Positions 1-6,542 of a stretch of 14,035 nucleotides of DNA are shown here, piece by piece (position 1 is the stretch's first letter; each line of letters begins with the position of its first letter). Under the pieces are notes generated by a model that saw only the letters and a program-made list of their open reading frames with translations, was not told the DNA's origin and ran no database searches. The DNA is from an uncultured beta proteobacterium (lineage in GTDB: Bacteria; Pseudomonadota; Gammaproteobacteria; Burkholderiales; Burkholderiaceae_C): NCBI GenBank assembly GCA_903840825.1, contig CAIMHL010000029.1, forward strand, positions 1 to 14,035, read 5' to 3'. The translations under genes and the position numbers were made by a program.

Positions 1-13
1 CTTCGGGGTTCAT
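1..13 (-). CDS. possible start of a downstream gene, cut by the window edge
   Basis: An ATG on the minus strand (11..13) lies 3 bases after the TAA of the SUI1-family gene and opens a frame that reads Met-Asn-Pro-Glu before the window ends. The upstream bases include a purine-rich GGGTGG that could serve as a weak ribosome binding site. The tight spacing fits a second gene in the same operon. Four codons are too few to identify the product, so this is only a pointer to what may lie outside the window. Confidence 0.3.
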
Positions 14-16
14 GGC

Positions 17-379
17 TTAACCACCCGCCCGTTTAACGTTAAAACCCTGGGCTTTTAAGACCTCCATCACGCGGTCGCAGTGGTCGCCCTGCACTTCGAT
101 AACGCCGTCTTTGACCGTGCCGCCCGACCCGCAAGCGGATTTGAGCTGCTTGCCTAGTGTGGCCAAAGCCAAGGCCTCTAGCCCCAGCCCTTTCACCAAG
201 GTGACGCCCTTGCCAGCACGGCCTTTGGTTTCACGCGAGACGCGCACGATGCCGTCCGCCGAGCCTTTGGGGGCTTGAGCCTTGCACCGGCAATCGGCCT
301 GGGCTTGGCGGCAGTCGGGACACATGCGCCCGCTGTCCGTGGAGTAAACGAGGCCACCGCTGCTTAATCTGGATTTCAT
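17..379 (-). CDS. yciH: SUI1/YciH-family translation initiation factor-like protein
   Basis: A 120-residue protein of the bacterial SUI1 (eIF1-like) family. Bacterial YciH proteins are proposed to act in translation initiation fidelity or stress-related translation control, but their exact role is unsettled. The SUI1 fold covers about residues 43-117, with the family's basic and glycine-rich GRAGKGVT stretch (53-60), then LKSACGSGGTVKDGVIEVQG (79-98) and a C-terminal DRVMEVLKAQGFNVKRAGG. The N-terminus carries four cysteines (C20, C23, C30, C32) in a small zinc-ribbon-like pattern that is common in these proteins. The ATG at 377..379 is preceded by AGGA at a good distance. The gene is divergent from the small plus-strand gene at 540. 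Length is close to E. coli YciH (108 residues). Confidence 0.88.
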   Translation of the reverse strand: MKSRLSSGGLVYSTDSGRMCPDCRQAQADCRCKAQAPKGSADGIVRVSRETKGRAGKGVTLVKGLGLEALALATLGKQLKSACGSGGTVKDGVIEVQGDHCDRVMEVLKAQGFNVKRAGG

Positions 380-451
380 GGCTTCCTGAACCGTGGTGAA
401 GTGTGGTCAAAGAAGGCTTGAATTGTCGGGCATCAAAAGAGAAAACTAAAC

Positions 452-504
452 GCTATGTTTTTAATAGCTGGTCAAGCTAATTGCTCTTGGCCCATGTGCC
501 AAAA
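452..504 (+). repeat. degenerate copy of a dispersed ~50-bp repeat (copy B)
   Basis: The segment begins GCTAT, continues through AATAGCTGGTCAAGC and ends GTGCCAAAA. By eye it shares AGCTG, TCAAGC and AATT in the same order and spacing with the copy inside rseA, and the end GGCCAAAA-like with the copy inside era. It lies between the divergent SUI1-family and hypothetical genes. It is the weakest of the four copies, and its right boundary is approximate. Confidence 0.5.
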
Positions 505-539
505 TGGCTTAAAACAAATCGAAGTTAAGGAAATTTGCC

Positions 540-767
540 ATGTCACGTCAAACAATTTGGGCCACCAAAGTCGCCGCCCTGGTACAAGGCGGCAACAGTG
601 CGGCGGCGCTTGCCCAGATCAAAGTGGCCCCCACGGTGAAAGACCTGAAAGACCTGCGCGCCCTGCTGATAGCCGCCAAAGTCATGGCTAAGCACCCCAA
701 TGTGGACAGCGCCACCAGCGACATGATTGTGGCGCTCTCGTCCCCGCGCCTGCACCGCTCGCCTTGA
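540..767 (+). CDS. small hypothetical protein, convergent with nagZ
   Basis: This is a 75-residue protein that I cannot assign to a named family. It is the only clear plus-strand gene in the window. An AAGG(AA) ribosome binding site at 527-532 sits about 9 bases before the ATG. The composition looks like a real soluble helical protein: an N-terminal helix MSRQTIWATKVAALVQGG, then alanine/leucine-rich helices (residues 20-52), and a short basic end RLHRSP. There is no signal peptide, membrane segment or cysteine pair. The stop lies 20 bases from the nagZ stop, so the two genes converge. Overlapping frames in the same stretch lack a comparable ribosome binding site. I infer a conserved lineage-specific small protein of unknown function. 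Confidence 0.62.
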   Translation: MSRQTIWATKVAALVQGGNSAAALAQIKVAPTVKDLKDLRALLIAAKVMAKHPNVDSATSDMIVALSSPRLHRSP

Positions 768-787
768 GCGGGCCTATCCAAGCTTAA

Positions 788-1870
788 TCAGGGCAATAAA
801 CCCAGCGCGTGCATGTAATCAGGCTGGACCATCAGGCTGTCCCAGTCGGGAGAAGCACTGCGGGGCAGCAGCGCCAGACGGCGCTCTTCGCTGGCCTCCA
901 TCGGTGCCCAACCGCCTTTAAGCAGGGATTCGGTCAGCCCTTCTATCAAGGCATCGACCGCGGCGCCGCCATCCAACGACTGGTTGCACAGCAGCACCAT
1001 GTCGCAGCCCGCATTCAAGGCGGCTTCGGCTGCCTGCGTGGTGCTCACTTCTACGCCATCAATCAGACGGGCACCAGCCATGGACAGGTCGTCGCTGAAA
1101 ATCGCGCCGCCAAAGCCTAATTGACCGCGCAGAATGTCGCCCAGCCACTTGGCGGAGAAACCAGCCGGGCGGGAGTCGACCTTGGGGTAAATCACATGAG
1201 CGGGCATCACGCTGGAAAGTGTGGTGTTGAGCCAGGCGTAGGGGGCAGCGTCTTCGCTCAAAATAGCTTTGAGGCTGCGCTTGTCCACGGGAATTTCGGT
1301 GTGCGAGTCGGCTTTGACAAAGCCGTGGCCAGGAAAGTGTTTGCCGCAGTTGGCCATGCCGCTGAGCAACAAGCCGTGCATCAGGCTTTTGGCCAGCAGG
1401 CTAACCACCCGCGCATCGCGGGAGAAGGCTCGGTCGCCGATGACGCTGCTTTCACCAAAATCAAGGTCCAGTACCGGGGTGAAGCTGAAGTCCACCCCGC
1501 AGGCGCGCAACTCGGCGCCCAGCACAAAGCCGCAAGCGCTGGCGGCGTTGGTGGCCCGCATGGCCCCTGAGCCTGCCCCGCTCTTGCCGTCATTCATCCA
1601 CAGCTCACCCAAGGCACGCATGGGCGGCAGGTGGGTGAAACCGTCGGTTTTAAAGCGTTGTACGCGCCCACCTTCGTGGTCCACGCAGATGAGCAAGTCG
1701 GCGCGCAGTTTTTTGATGTCGCGGCAAAGCTGGGTGAGCTGGGCGCGGCTCTGCCAGTTGCGGGCAAACAAAATGAGACCGCCGACCAGCGGGTGTTTGA
1801 GGCGGCGGCGGTCGTCCTTGTTCAGACTAAGGCCCGCGATGTCGATGATGAGGGGGGCGTGGAGGGTCAT
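788..1870 (-). CDS. nagZ: beta-N-acetylhexosaminidase NagZ (glycoside hydrolase family 3)
   Basis: A 360-residue cytoplasmic GH3 enzyme that removes N-acetylglucosamine from 1,6-anhydro-muropeptides during cell-wall recycling. Visible family motifs are GGLILFARN (30-38), DHEGGRVQRF (64-73), the KHFPGHG...DSH loop (177-190) whose D188/H190 pair is the expected general acid/base, and IFSDDLSMAGA (257-267), where D260 is the expected nucleophile. Length is near the usual 330-360. The ATG start has a GGAAG ribosome binding site 7 or so bases upstream. It is the last gene of the lepA-acpS operon, separated from acpS by 75 bases that contain a dispersed repeat. It may be co-transcribed or have its own weak promoter there. 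The stop faces the small plus-strand gene, with no clear terminator between them. Confidence 0.96.
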   Translation of the reverse strand: MTLHAPLIIDIAGLSLNKDDRRRLKHPLVGGLILFARNWQSRAQLTQLCRDIKKLRADLLICVDHEGGRVQRFKTDGFTHLPPMRALGELWMNDGKSGAGSGAMRATNAASACGFVLGAELRACGVDFSFTPVLDLDFGESSVIGDRAFSRDARVVSLLAKSLMHGLLLSGMANCGKHFPGHGFVKADSHTEIPVDKRSLKAILSEDAAPYAWLNTTLSSVMPAHVIYPKVDSRPAGFSAKWLGDILRGQLGFGGAIFSDDLSMAGARLIDGVEVSTTQAAEAALNAGCDMVLLCNQSLDGGAAVDALIEGLTESLLKGGWAPMEASEERRLALLPRSASPDWDSLMVQPDYMHALGLLP

Positions 1871-1896
1871 GGGGTCACTTCCAATGAAAATTCAAT

Positions 1897-1944
1897 GCTA
1901 TAAATTAAAGAGCTTGTTAAGCAGGTATTTAAAGGGCTAGAGGC
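1897..1944 (+). repeat. dispersed ~50-bp repeat in the acpS-nagZ gap (copy A)
   Basis: The segment opens GCTATAAA, continues with AGCTTGTTAAGCAGG and ends GGGCTAGAGGC. Its first 27 bases align without a gap to the copy inside rseA, with 19 of 27 identical by my count (shared GCTATAAA, AGCT and AAGCA). It contains a small stem GCTT/AAGC. It lies antisense to the operon, one base from the acpS stop codon. It resembles a short intergenic element that I recall as common in Comamonadaceae genomes. Confidence 0.72.
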
Positions 1945-1945
1945 A

Positions 1946-2344
1946 TTATTTACTTAAAACCTCAACCACACAATAGCTGGTAGCGTAGTCGGTCTCGTCG
2001 CTCACGCTGAGGTGCGCGCTTAGGTGGCGAGCGTCAAACCAGTCTTTCAAAGCGCCGTGCAAAAGGAGCGTAGGCTGGCCGCTGGGCAGGTTAGCGACCT
2101 CGCAGCGGCGCCAGGTCATGGGCATCACCATGCCCAAACCGATGGCTTTGCTGAACGCCTCTTTGGCGCTGAAACGGGTGGCCAGATAGCGCACACCCCG
2201 CTCGGGCCAGCGTGCGCTACGCGCCTTCCAGGTGGCAAACTCGGCCTCACTCAAAATTTTGAGAGCAAAGCGATCACCGTGGCGTGCCAGACTGGCACGA
2301 ATGCGGCGCACATCGCAAATATCAGTACCCACCCCAAAAATCAT
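1946..2344 (-). CDS. acpS: holo-[acyl-carrier-protein] synthase AcpS
   Basis: A 132-residue group I phosphopantetheinyl transferase that moves the 4'-phosphopantetheine arm of coenzyme A onto a serine of apo-ACP. This activates the carrier used by FabF and the rest of fatty acid synthesis. The N-terminal GVGTDICDVRRI (4-15) carries the Mg-binding D8, and RFSAKEAFSKAIGLG (57-71) carries E62. Both belong to the family signature. Length matches the usual 120-135. The ATG lies 3 bases after the pdxJ stop and has a strong GAGGA site 7 bases upstream, inside the end of pdxJ. The pdxJ-acpS pair is conserved in many proteobacteria. The stop codon is almost in contact with a dispersed repeat on the other strand. 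Confidence 0.97.
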   Translation of the reverse strand: MIFGVGTDICDVRRIRASLARHGDRFALKILSEAEFATWKARSARWPERGVRYLATRFSAKEAFSKAIGLGMVMPMTWRRCEVANLPSGQPTLLLHGALKDWFDARHLSAHLSVSDETDYATSYCVVEVLSK

Positions 2345-2347
2345 GGC

Positions 2348-3094
2348 TCAGTCCTCTAAGCCATTTAGACAGCGCAAGTAGGCTTGCACAGTGGCGCTGT
2401 AGCCTAGCTCCAGCGCATCGGCGATCAGGGCATGGCCAATGGACACCTCCTGCAAACCGGGCACCGCACTGGCAAAGGCCCGCAGGTTGTCCTGGTTCAA
2501 ATCATGCCCGGCGTTAACGCCCAAGCCCACGTCCAGCGCCGCTTGTGCGGCTTGGGCGAAGCGCTGCACTTGGGCATCTTGCGCGGGCGTGCCCCAGGCG
2601 GCGGCAAAGGGCTCGGTGTACAGCTCCACCCGGTCCGCACCCACAGCCTTGGCCCCTGCCATGGCCTGCGGGTCGGCATCCATGAACAGGCTGACGCGCA
2701 CGCCTAGACTTTGGACTTCGGCAATCAGCGGGCGCAGGCGCTCAGCGTCATGCGCCAGGTTCCAGCCGTGGTCGCTGGTGAACTGGCCTTCGGAATCGGG
2801 CACAAAGGTGCACTGGTGTGGGCGCACTTGGCGTACAAAATCCATCAGGTTCTGAAACGGGTTGCCTTCAATATTGAATTCACACCCCGGCCAGTTTTTC
2901 ATCAGCGCGGCCAAATCATGCACATCAGCAGCGCGGATATGGCGCTCGTCAGGGCGCGGATGCACAGTGATGCCGTTGGCACCCGCCTCCAGGCACAGCG
3001 TGGCCGCCCGCGTCACGCTGGGAATGCCCAAGTGGCGTGTGTTGCGGATTAAGGCAACTTTGTTCAGATTGACGGAGAGCGATGTTTTGTTCAT
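2348..3094 (-). CDS. pdxJ: pyridoxine 5'-phosphate synthase PdxJ (divergent subgroup)
   Basis: A 248-residue TIM-barrel enzyme that condenses 1-deoxyxylulose 5-phosphate with 3-amino-2-oxopropyl phosphate to give pyridoxine 5'-phosphate in the DXP-dependent vitamin B6 pathway. I chose the ATG at 3092..3094, which overlaps the recO stop as ATGA and gives a normal PdxJ N-terminus. A longer in-frame start would only add 18 residues inside recO. Motifs seen are GITVHPRPDERHIR (41-54, H45 and R47), NIEGNP (74-79), VPDSEGQFTSDHGWN (98-112), VNAGHDLN (193-200) and EVSIGHALIADAL (216-228). The usual NIDHVATLRN near the start reads NLNKVALIRN here (9-18), and the E-x-T segment differs from the E. coli type. 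I take this as a known divergent branch rather than decay. Confidence 0.95.
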   Translation of the reverse strand: MNKTSLSVNLNKVALIRNTRHLGIPSVTRAATLCLEAGANGITVHPRPDERHIRAADVHDLAALMKNWPGCEFNIEGNPFQNLMDFVRQVRPHQCTFVPDSEGQFTSDHGWNLAHDAERLRPLIAEVQSLGVRVSLFMDADPQAMAGAKAVGADRVELYTEPFAAAWGTPAQDAQVQRFAQAAQAALDVGLGVNAGHDLNQDNLRAFASAVPGLQEVSIGHALIADALELGYSATVQAYLRCLNGLED

Positions 3095-3840
3095 AAAGTT
3101 TGCAGGTCGATCATCATTTGCCGGGTGCGCAGGGTAGTCACACCGCAATGGTAATTGAGCAGTGCGCGCAGTTGCGGCTTGAGCTCGGACATGACCACAG
3201 AACTGGCGCGCAAAGTGGTGGTGAATTGAGCGTCCTCATTCAAAGACTGCTGCAAGGCGATCCATTGCGCGCCGGTGAGGCTGGCTCGATCCGTGGGGTT
3301 GGCTTGGCGCAGACCGCCCTCGGGCACCAGGGTGTAGTGCAAGTCTTCAGTCAAAGGCGCCAGCGTCATGGTTTGCACATCAAGCATAGGCAGCAAACCA
3401 ATTTCACGCAGCAGCAGCAACTCGAATGCACGCAAGGCAGGCTGCAGCGCCTCGCCATGCTCAGAGGCAATGACCTGCACCACGTTGGCATAAACATCAA
3501 ACAATCGGGGGTGGGGGTCGTCTCTGGCCATGAGCTTGAGCAGCAACTCATTCAAATAAAGGCCCGACATGAGCGCGTCGCCAGTGGGCATGACGTGACC
3601 GCCCTGCCACTCAGCGGCTTTCAGCGTGCGGATTTCAGCGTCGCCCCCAAAGGCCAGGTGCAGCGGCTGCAGAGGCAGCAAGACCGGGCGAAAACTAGAG
3701 GTGGGCCGCTTCACGCCCTTGGCCACAATGGCAATCCGCCCGTAGTGCCGGGAGAACACCTCCAAAATCAGGCTCGACTCGCTCCAGTCGTAACGGTGCA
3801 AGACATACGCAGGCTCATCATTGATGCGCTTGGTGGCCAC
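3091..3840 (-). CDS. recO: DNA repair protein RecO
   Basis: A 249-residue RecO, which works with RecF and RecR to load RecA onto single-stranded DNA coated with SSB during gap repair. The N-terminal OB-fold is evident in PAYVLHRYDWSESSLILEVF (10-29) followed by RHYGRIAIVAKGVKRPTSSF. The helical C-terminal part includes LYLNELLLKLMARDDPHPRLFDVY, a typical RecO segment. No four-cysteine zinc site is visible. Length agrees with the family (about 240-250). The start is a GTG at 3838..3840, 14 bases after the era stop. No upstream ATG exists in this frame before that stop, and no strong ribosome binding site is seen. The end overlaps pdxJ by four bases. Confidence 0.94.
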   Translation of the reverse strand: MATKRINDEPAYVLHRYDWSESSLILEVFSRHYGRIAIVAKGVKRPTSSFRPVLLPLQPLHLAFGGDAEIRTLKAAEWQGGHVMPTGDALMSGLYLNELLLKLMARDDPHPRLFDVYANVVQVIASEHGEALQPALRAFELLLLREIGLLPMLDVQTMTLAPLTEDLHYTLVPEGGLRQANPTDRASLTGAQWIALQQSLNEDAQFTTTLRASSVVMSELKPQLRALLNYHCGVTTLRTRQMMIDLQTL

Positions 3841-3854
3841 AAATTTTTAGGACT

Positions 3855-4871
3855 TCACTGGTAGCCGAAGGAGCGGACGCGGGCTTCGTCGTCGGCCCAA
3901 CCGGAACGCACTTTGACCCACATCTCGATGAACACTTTGCAATCAAGGGCTTTTTCCAGCTCCACGCGGGTTTCCATGCCAATGCGCTTAATGCGCTCGC
4001 CCTTGTCACCAATCACCATGGCTTTGTGCGTGTCACGCTCCACCACGATGGTGGCGGCAATGCGCAGCAGGCGCTTTTGCTTGCCGCGACCGGCTTCTTC
4101 TTCAAACTTGTCGATGACCACGGTGGAGGTGTAAGGCAACTCATCGCCCGTCAAGCGAAACAATTTTTCGCGCACGGTCTCAGAAGCCAAAAACTTCTCG
4201 CTGCGGTCGGTCAACTCGTCTTCGGCGTACCACCAGGCTTGCTCGGGCAGGTATTTTTCGCAAATGCCCAGCATGCGCTCGATGTCTTTGGCGTTTTTGG
4301 CCGACATCGGCACAAACTCGGCAAAGGTGTGGCGCTGCTGCATTTCTTGCAACCAGGGCGCAATATCCGCGCGGCGGTGCACTTGGTCAAGCTTGTTGGC
4401 CACGAGCAGCGTGGGAATGTCTTTGCCCAAGAGCGACAGCACCTTGGCATCAGCTTGGTTGAACATACCGGCCTCGACCACAAACAAGATCAGATCCACA
4501 TCGCCCACCGCACCCAGCACGGTTTTGTTGAGCGAGCGGTTCAAGGCGTTGTTGTGCCGCGTTTGAAAACCGGGGGTGTCGACAAACACAAACTGCGTGG
4601 CGCCCTGGCTGTGAATGCCGGTGATGCGGTGGCGCGTGGTTTGCGCTTTGCGCGAGGTAATGCTGATCTTTTGACCCACCAAGGCGTTCATCAAGGTTGA
4701 CTTGCCCACGTTGGGCTTGCCCACAATGGCGATCAAGCCGCAGCGCTGGCCTTCAACCGCACCTTCAGCGGGCGCTGCCACGCGCATGCTTTTAAGCATG
4801 CTTTCGATATCGTTTTGGCCTTCAGGTTCCGCAGAATCTGCTTGGGCAGCTATTATTTTTGATGTGGTCAT
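3855..4871 (-). CDS. era: GTPase Era (ribosome assembly), with repeat-derived N-terminal extension
   Basis: A 338-residue Era, a GTPase that binds the 3' end of 16S rRNA and assists 30S maturation. GTPase motifs are G1 GKPNVGKST (51-59), G3 DTPG (98-101), G4 NKLD (159-162) and G5 SAK (190-192). The KH RNA-binding domain follows from about 235, with VIGDKGERIKRIG (286-298). E. coli Era is about 301 residues and its G domain starts near residue 8. Here about 44 residues precede it. The ATG overlaps the rnc stop as ATGA and has AAGG about 8 bases upstream, so the long start is credible. Residues 4-20 are encoded by a dispersed repeat. A shorter start at M25 or M29 cannot be excluded. Confidence 0.96.
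   Translation of the reverse strand: MTTSKIIAAQADSAEPEGQNDIESMLKSMRVAAPAEGAVEGQRCGLIAIVGKPNVGKSTLMNALVGQKISITSRKAQTTRHRITGIHSQGATQFVFVDTPGFQTRHNNALNRSLNKTVLGAVGDVDLILFVVEAGMFNQADAKVLSLLGKDIPTLLVANKLDQVHRRADIAPWLQEMQQRHTFAEFVPMSAKNAKDIERMLGICEKYLPEQAWWYAEDELTDRSEKFLASETVREKLFRLTGDELPYTSTVVIDKFEEEAGRGKQKRLLRIAATIVVERDTHKAMVIGDKGERIKRIGMETRVELEKALDCKVFIEMWVKVRSGWADDEARVRSFGYQ
4813..4860 (-). repeat. dispersed ~50-bp repeat inside the era coding start (copy C)
   Basis: On the minus strand the segment reads AAAAATAATAGCTGC, then CCAAGCAGATTC, and ends GAAGGCCAAAA. Compared with the copy in rseA it shares AAAAATA, AGCTGC and CAAGCA at identical spacing over the first 22 bases (19 identical by my count). 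It encodes Era residues 4-20, SKIIAAQADSAEPEGQN, with no frame disruption. Confidence 0.72.
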
Positions 4872-5554
4872 TTTTTTGCCTTAGCTTTGATAGTTTGCAG
4901 CATGGCGGCCGCAGCGGCCTGCTCTCCGGCACGGCGTGAACCGCCAATGCCCCGTTCAGAAAAATTGAGTTCAATGATTTCACATTCAACGTCAAAGGTT
5001 TGTTTGTGCGCGGCCCCTTGGGTGCCGACCACTTTGTAAAGCGGCAAATTCATTTTGCGCCCCTGCAGCCATTCTTGCAATTCGGTTTTTGGATCTTTGC
5101 CAATCGCTTCCATCGTGGGGTTGATTTCCACAGCCTTGAACAAGCGGTGAATCAAGGCCTGTGCGGCCACAAAGCCTGCATCGAGGTACACCGCGCCAAT
5201 GACGGCCTCCAAGGCATCCGCCAAGATGGAGGGCCGTTTTTGCCCGCCTGAACGGGCTTCGCCCTCGCCTAAGCGAATGACATCAGGCAAGCCCAATTCA
5301 AGGGCCAACAGGTGCAATGTGTCTTGCTTTACCAGATTGGCCCTGATGCGCGACAGGTCGCCCTCGGGCAAGGCACTCAGGCGCTCAAACAAGAGATCGG
5401 CCACCGCGAGGTTCAGGACCGAGTCACCCAAGAACTCCAGGCGCTCGTTGTGGTCAGCTGAAAAGCTGCGGTGTGTCACGGCCTGTGTCAGCAAGGCCGG
5501 TTTAGCAAATACATGTTGCAATCGGGATTGCAAAGCCATCAATCCTTCGTTCAC
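4868..5554 (-). CDS. rnc: ribonuclease III Rnc
   Basis: A 228-residue double-strand-specific endoribonuclease that processes 16S/23S rRNA precursors and some mRNAs and sRNA duplexes. The catalytic domain shows the signature NERLEFLGDSVL (36-47), with E40 and D44. D113 and E116 in ILADALEAVIGA complete the metal site. The dsRNA-binding domain begins near residue 153 (DPKTELQEWLQGR) and ends GGSRRAGEQAAAAAMLQ. The start given is a GTG. An ATG at residue 6 (5537..5539) has GAAGGA close in front and is a real alternative. The gene follows lepB by 22 bases and overlaps era by ATGA. E. coli also pairs rnc with era and controls the operon through RNase III cleavage of its leader. I cannot see whether that holds here. 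Confidence 0.96.
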   Translation of the reverse strand: MNEGLMALQSRLQHVFAKPALLTQAVTHRSFSADHNERLEFLGDSVLNLAVADLLFERLSALPEGDLSRIRANLVKQDTLHLLALELGLPDVIRLGEGEARSGGQKRPSILADALEAVIGAVYLDAGFVAAQALIHRLFKAVEINPTMEAIGKDPKTELQEWLQGRKMNLPLYKVVGTQGAAHKQTFDVECEIIELNFSERGIGGSRRAGEQAAAAAMLQTIKAKAKK

Positions 5555-5576
5555 GCGGTGCGGTCTTTCAACATCT

Positions 5577-6542
5577 TCAATTGAAGGCGCCGATACGCTT
5601 CAAACTTCCAAAATTCATCCAGACAAAGAAAGCTTTGCCGACAATATTTTTATCGGGCACAAAGCCCCAATAACGCGAGTCAAGCGAGTTGTCGCGGTTG
5701 TCACCCATCATGAAGTAATGCCCAGCAGGCACTTTGCAGACCACGCCTTCAACGGTGTAGTTGCAGTTGTTCTTGAAGACAAATTCATCTGCACCGGGCA
5801 CAAAGGCGGGGCGGTCATCGTCGTTAAGGATGCCGTGCTTATGCGCTCCCAGGGATTCCTGGTAGTGCTTGAAGTAACGCATCACGTCTTCATCAAAAAA
5901 CTCAGGCAGGGCCACGGTGGTGACAGCTTTCCCGTTGATGGTGAGACGCTTATTGAGGTAAGCCACTTCATCGCCCGGTACGCCGACCACGCGCTTGATG
6001 TAATCAAGGCTGGGCTTGGGCGGGTAACGAAACACCATCACGTCGCCGCGCTCAACCGGAGTGCCTTCGGTAATTTTGGTGTTGATCACCGGCAAGCGCA
6101 CGCCGTAGTGAAACTTGTTGACCAAAATAAGATCACCAATCAGGAGCGTGGGGATCATCGAGCCCGAAGGTATTTTGAAGGGCTCAAACAAGAAGGAGCG
6201 CAGAAAAAAAACGGCAATGATCACCGGGAACAGGCCAGCGGTCCAGTCCAGCCACCAAGGCTGGGCCAGAATGCGGTTTTTACCTTCCGCCACCGTGTCA
6301 ACGTCTTGCACGATACCCAACTTGGCCAACTCATCCCGGCGCTTGAGTGCCTCGGCTTCCAAAGCTTGGGCGGCTTTTTGACGCTGGGGCAAAAAGTAAA
6401 AGCGTTCGGCTACCCAATAGACGCCAGTCACGCTGGTCGCCAAAAACAGCAACAAGGCGAAGTTGCCCTCGACCATGCCCAGGTACCAGGCGCCGGCATA
6501 GCCGACGAAGGCCGCCAAAATAAAAGAGGTTAAAACTTGCAT
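5577..6542 (-). CDS. lepB: signal peptidase I LepB
   Basis: A 321-residue inner-membrane serine protease that cleaves signal peptides from exported proteins such as the MucD and RseB precursors in this window. Two N-terminal membrane segments are visible: about residues 3-22, then 28-46 with a short turn between. A third hydrophobic stretch (103-117) precedes the catalytic domain. The catalytic serine is S128 in IPSGSMIPTLLIGD (124-137), and the general base lysine is K183 in DYIKRVVGVPGDEV. The conserved box MGDNRDNSLDSRYWGFV occupies 279-295. Its ATG overlaps the lepA stop by one base (TAATG). Length is close to E. coli LepB (324). Confidence 0.97.
   Translation of the reverse strand: MQVLTSFILAAFVGYAGAWYLGMVEGNFALLLFLATSVTGVYWVAERFYFLPQRQKAAQALEAEALKRRDELAKLGIVQDVDTVAEGKNRILAQPWWLDWTAGLFPVIIAVFFLRSFLFEPFKIPSGSMIPTLLIGDLILVNKFHYGVRLPVINTKITEGTPVERGDVMVFRYPPKPSLDYIKRVVGVPGDEVAYLNKRLTINGKAVTTVALPEFFDEDVMRYFKHYQESLGAHKHGILNDDDRPAFVPGADEFVFKNNCNYTVEGVVCKVPAGHYFMMGDNRDNSLDSRYWGFVPDKNIVGKAFFVWMNFGSLKRIGAFN

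Noticed and set aside
756..770. Small stem CGCTC/GAGCG at the end of the small hypothetical gene as a terminator
   Set aside because: Only 5 bp, and no T-run follows on either strand.
1269..1940. A 223-codon plus-strand frame opposite nagZ
   Set aside because: It is a shadow of nagZ, which carries intact GH3 motifs. No ribosome binding site or recognisable protein.
3095..3148. An 18-residue N-terminal extension of PdxJ from an upstream ATG
   Set aside because: It lies inside recO, lacks similarity to PdxJ N-termini, and the ATGA-overlapping start at 3094 gives the normal protein.
5199..6533. A 444-codon plus-strand open frame opposite rnc and lepB
   Set aside because: It is a shadow frame. 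The minus strand encodes complete RNase III and LepB with all catalytic motifs, and the plus-strand product resembles no protein family.
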